This document shows, piece after piece, positions 4,978-5,562 of a DNA stretch of 5,562 nucleotides. Source of the stretch: Cytophagaceae bacterium (lineage in GTDB: Bacteria; Bacteroidota; Bacteroidia; Cytophagales; Spirosomataceae); contig CANHKE010000112.1 in the NCBI GenBank assembly GCA_947461155.1, positions 1 through 5,562 of the forward strand, given 5' to 3'. The position numbers were made by a program, and so were the translations under genes. The notes beneath the pieces were generated by a model. It had not been told where the DNA came from and made no database searches. It saw only the letters and a program-made list of their open reading frames with translations. Every line of letters starts with the position of its first letter. Position 1 is the first letter of the stretch.

Positions 4978-5553
4978 ATGACAAAGCGCACAATGATCCT
5001 AATTGGATTTTTAGCCTTCGCAATCGCTAGCCGATTTTTAGTCGTATTTAACCCAGCTTGGGCTAATTTCTCCCCAATCGCTTCCATGGCCTTATTTGCT
5101 GGTGCCTATATTTCAAACCGGTACCAAGCCATTTTATGGACGATCTTGCCGATTTGGATTTCGAACATGATTTTGAATAATGTTTTTTACAGCCAATATT
5201 TCAATGGCTTTTCATGGGGAATTGACTTTGTTCAAGTAAGCTTGCTCGCATTCATTCCGTTTATCGGTGCTCGCATCAAAACATTTGGTGGTTTTATCGG
5301 CGGAAACGTAGCTACTGTTTTAGGATTTTTCATCCTATCAAATTTAGCTGTTTGGGCAGGCGATGCAATCGGATATGGTTTCACGTCAGGCAATGCTGTG
5401 GTTTATGCCAAAGATTTCTCAGGCCTTGTCGCATGTTATGTGAATGCCCTTCCTTTTTTAAAGAATGCTATTTTGAGCCAATTTGTCTTTTCAGCCGTAT
5501 TGTTTGGCGGATTTGAATTCGTAAAATCAAAGCGCTTCGCATTCCAGCAATAG
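4978..5553 (+). CDS. DUF6580-type integral membrane protein, possible transporter subunit
   Basis: The 191-residue product is strongly hydrophobic, with likely membrane segments at about 5-23, 33-48, 51-69, 84-99, 105-126 and 162-180, plus a possible one near 146-160, and a short basic C-terminus. Features I associate with DUF6580 are N-F-S-P-I-A-S-M-A-L-F-A-G-A near the start (30-43), the F-x-x-S-N-L-A-V-W stretch (118-126) and the late SGLVACYVNALPFLKNAI block (148-165). Members are common in Bacteroidota. The size and segment count resemble the substrate-binding S components of ECF vitamin transporters; I infer this only as a possibility and no substrate can be named. No energy-coupling ATPase gene is visible. 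The gene is transcribed away from purK, starts at ATG 4978 and ends 9 bases before the window's edge. Family assignment is from memory of the pattern. Confidence 0.65.
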   Translation: MTKRTMILIGFLAFAIASRFLVVFNPAWANFSPIASMALFAGAYISNRYQAILWTILPIWISNMILNNVFYSQYFNGFSWGIDFVQVSLLAFIPFIGARIKTFGGFIGGNVATVLGFFILSNLAVWAGDAIGYGFTSGNAVVYAKDFSGLVACYVNALPFLKNAILSQFVFSAVLFGGFEFVKSKRFAFQQ

Positions 5554-5562
5554 TAATTAACT

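Noticed and set aside
4957..4993. Possible purK promoter on the minus strand (TTG-N23-TTTATTTG)
   Set aside because: The -7 octamer at 4967-4960 has a mismatch at the key A, the spacing is at the upper limit, and part of it lies inside the neighbouring coding region. It is too weak to list as a feature.
1..5562. Mobile elements, CRISPR arrays, tRNA or rRNA genes, phage or defence genes
   Set aside because: No terminal inverted repeats with a transposase, no regularly spaced direct repeats and no tRNA-like cloverleaf were seen. Nearly all the sequence is explained by housekeeping and cell-wall genes.

Overview
The window looks like ordinary chromosomal DNA from a member of the Bacteroidota, probably a Cytophagales-like environmental bacterium (the order is a guess). 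Three things point there. Start codons lack Shine-Dalgarno sequences. Octamers matching the Bacteroidota -7 promoter consensus (TAnnTTTG) lie upstream of genes. The proteins have a Bacteroidota flavour, for example Fmt, PurE/PurK and a DUF6580-type membrane protein. I see no mobile element, CRISPR array, tRNA or rRNA gene, phage gene or toxin-antitoxin pair.

Layout: the first 71 bases are the 3' end of a YggS/PLPBP-type pyridoxal-phosphate protein (+). A terminator hairpin follows; its U-tract orientation serves greA, which arrives from the opposite strand (119-592, -). A divergent intergenic region (593-797) separates greA from fmt (798-1715, +). That region holds a good greA promoter candidate and, between it and the greA start, a terminator-like hairpin, so greA may have an attenuated leader. 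fmt converges on and overlaps by 11 bases the last gene of a compact four-gene minus-strand cluster, in transcription order purK (4896-3763), purE (3752-3264), a membrane-anchored double-LysM protein (3260-2637) and a secreted M15-family (LAS-type) peptidase (2637-1705). Gaps are 10 and 3 bases, then a 1-base TAATG stop/start overlap, so the cluster is probably one transcript. Upstream and divergent from purK is a small multi-spanning membrane protein of DUF6580 type (4978-5553, +).

How the genes work together: PurK and PurE perform consecutive steps of de novo purine synthesis (AIR to N5-CAIR to CAIR). The two trailing genes are cell-wall proteins: a membrane-tethered peptidoglycan binder and an exported metallopeptidase that may cut peptide stems. 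GreA (transcript-cleavage factor) and Fmt (initiator-tRNA formylation) are unrelated housekeeping functions.

Most worth a second look: the greA leader hairpin, whose arrangement resembles the E. coli greA leader that gives GraL RNAs; the translationally coupled LysM/M15 pair behind purKE, whose second member would be easy to leave as 'hypothetical'; and the inverted repeats in the purK/DUF6580 divergent promoter region. I found no convincing evidence of a wholly new biological system.
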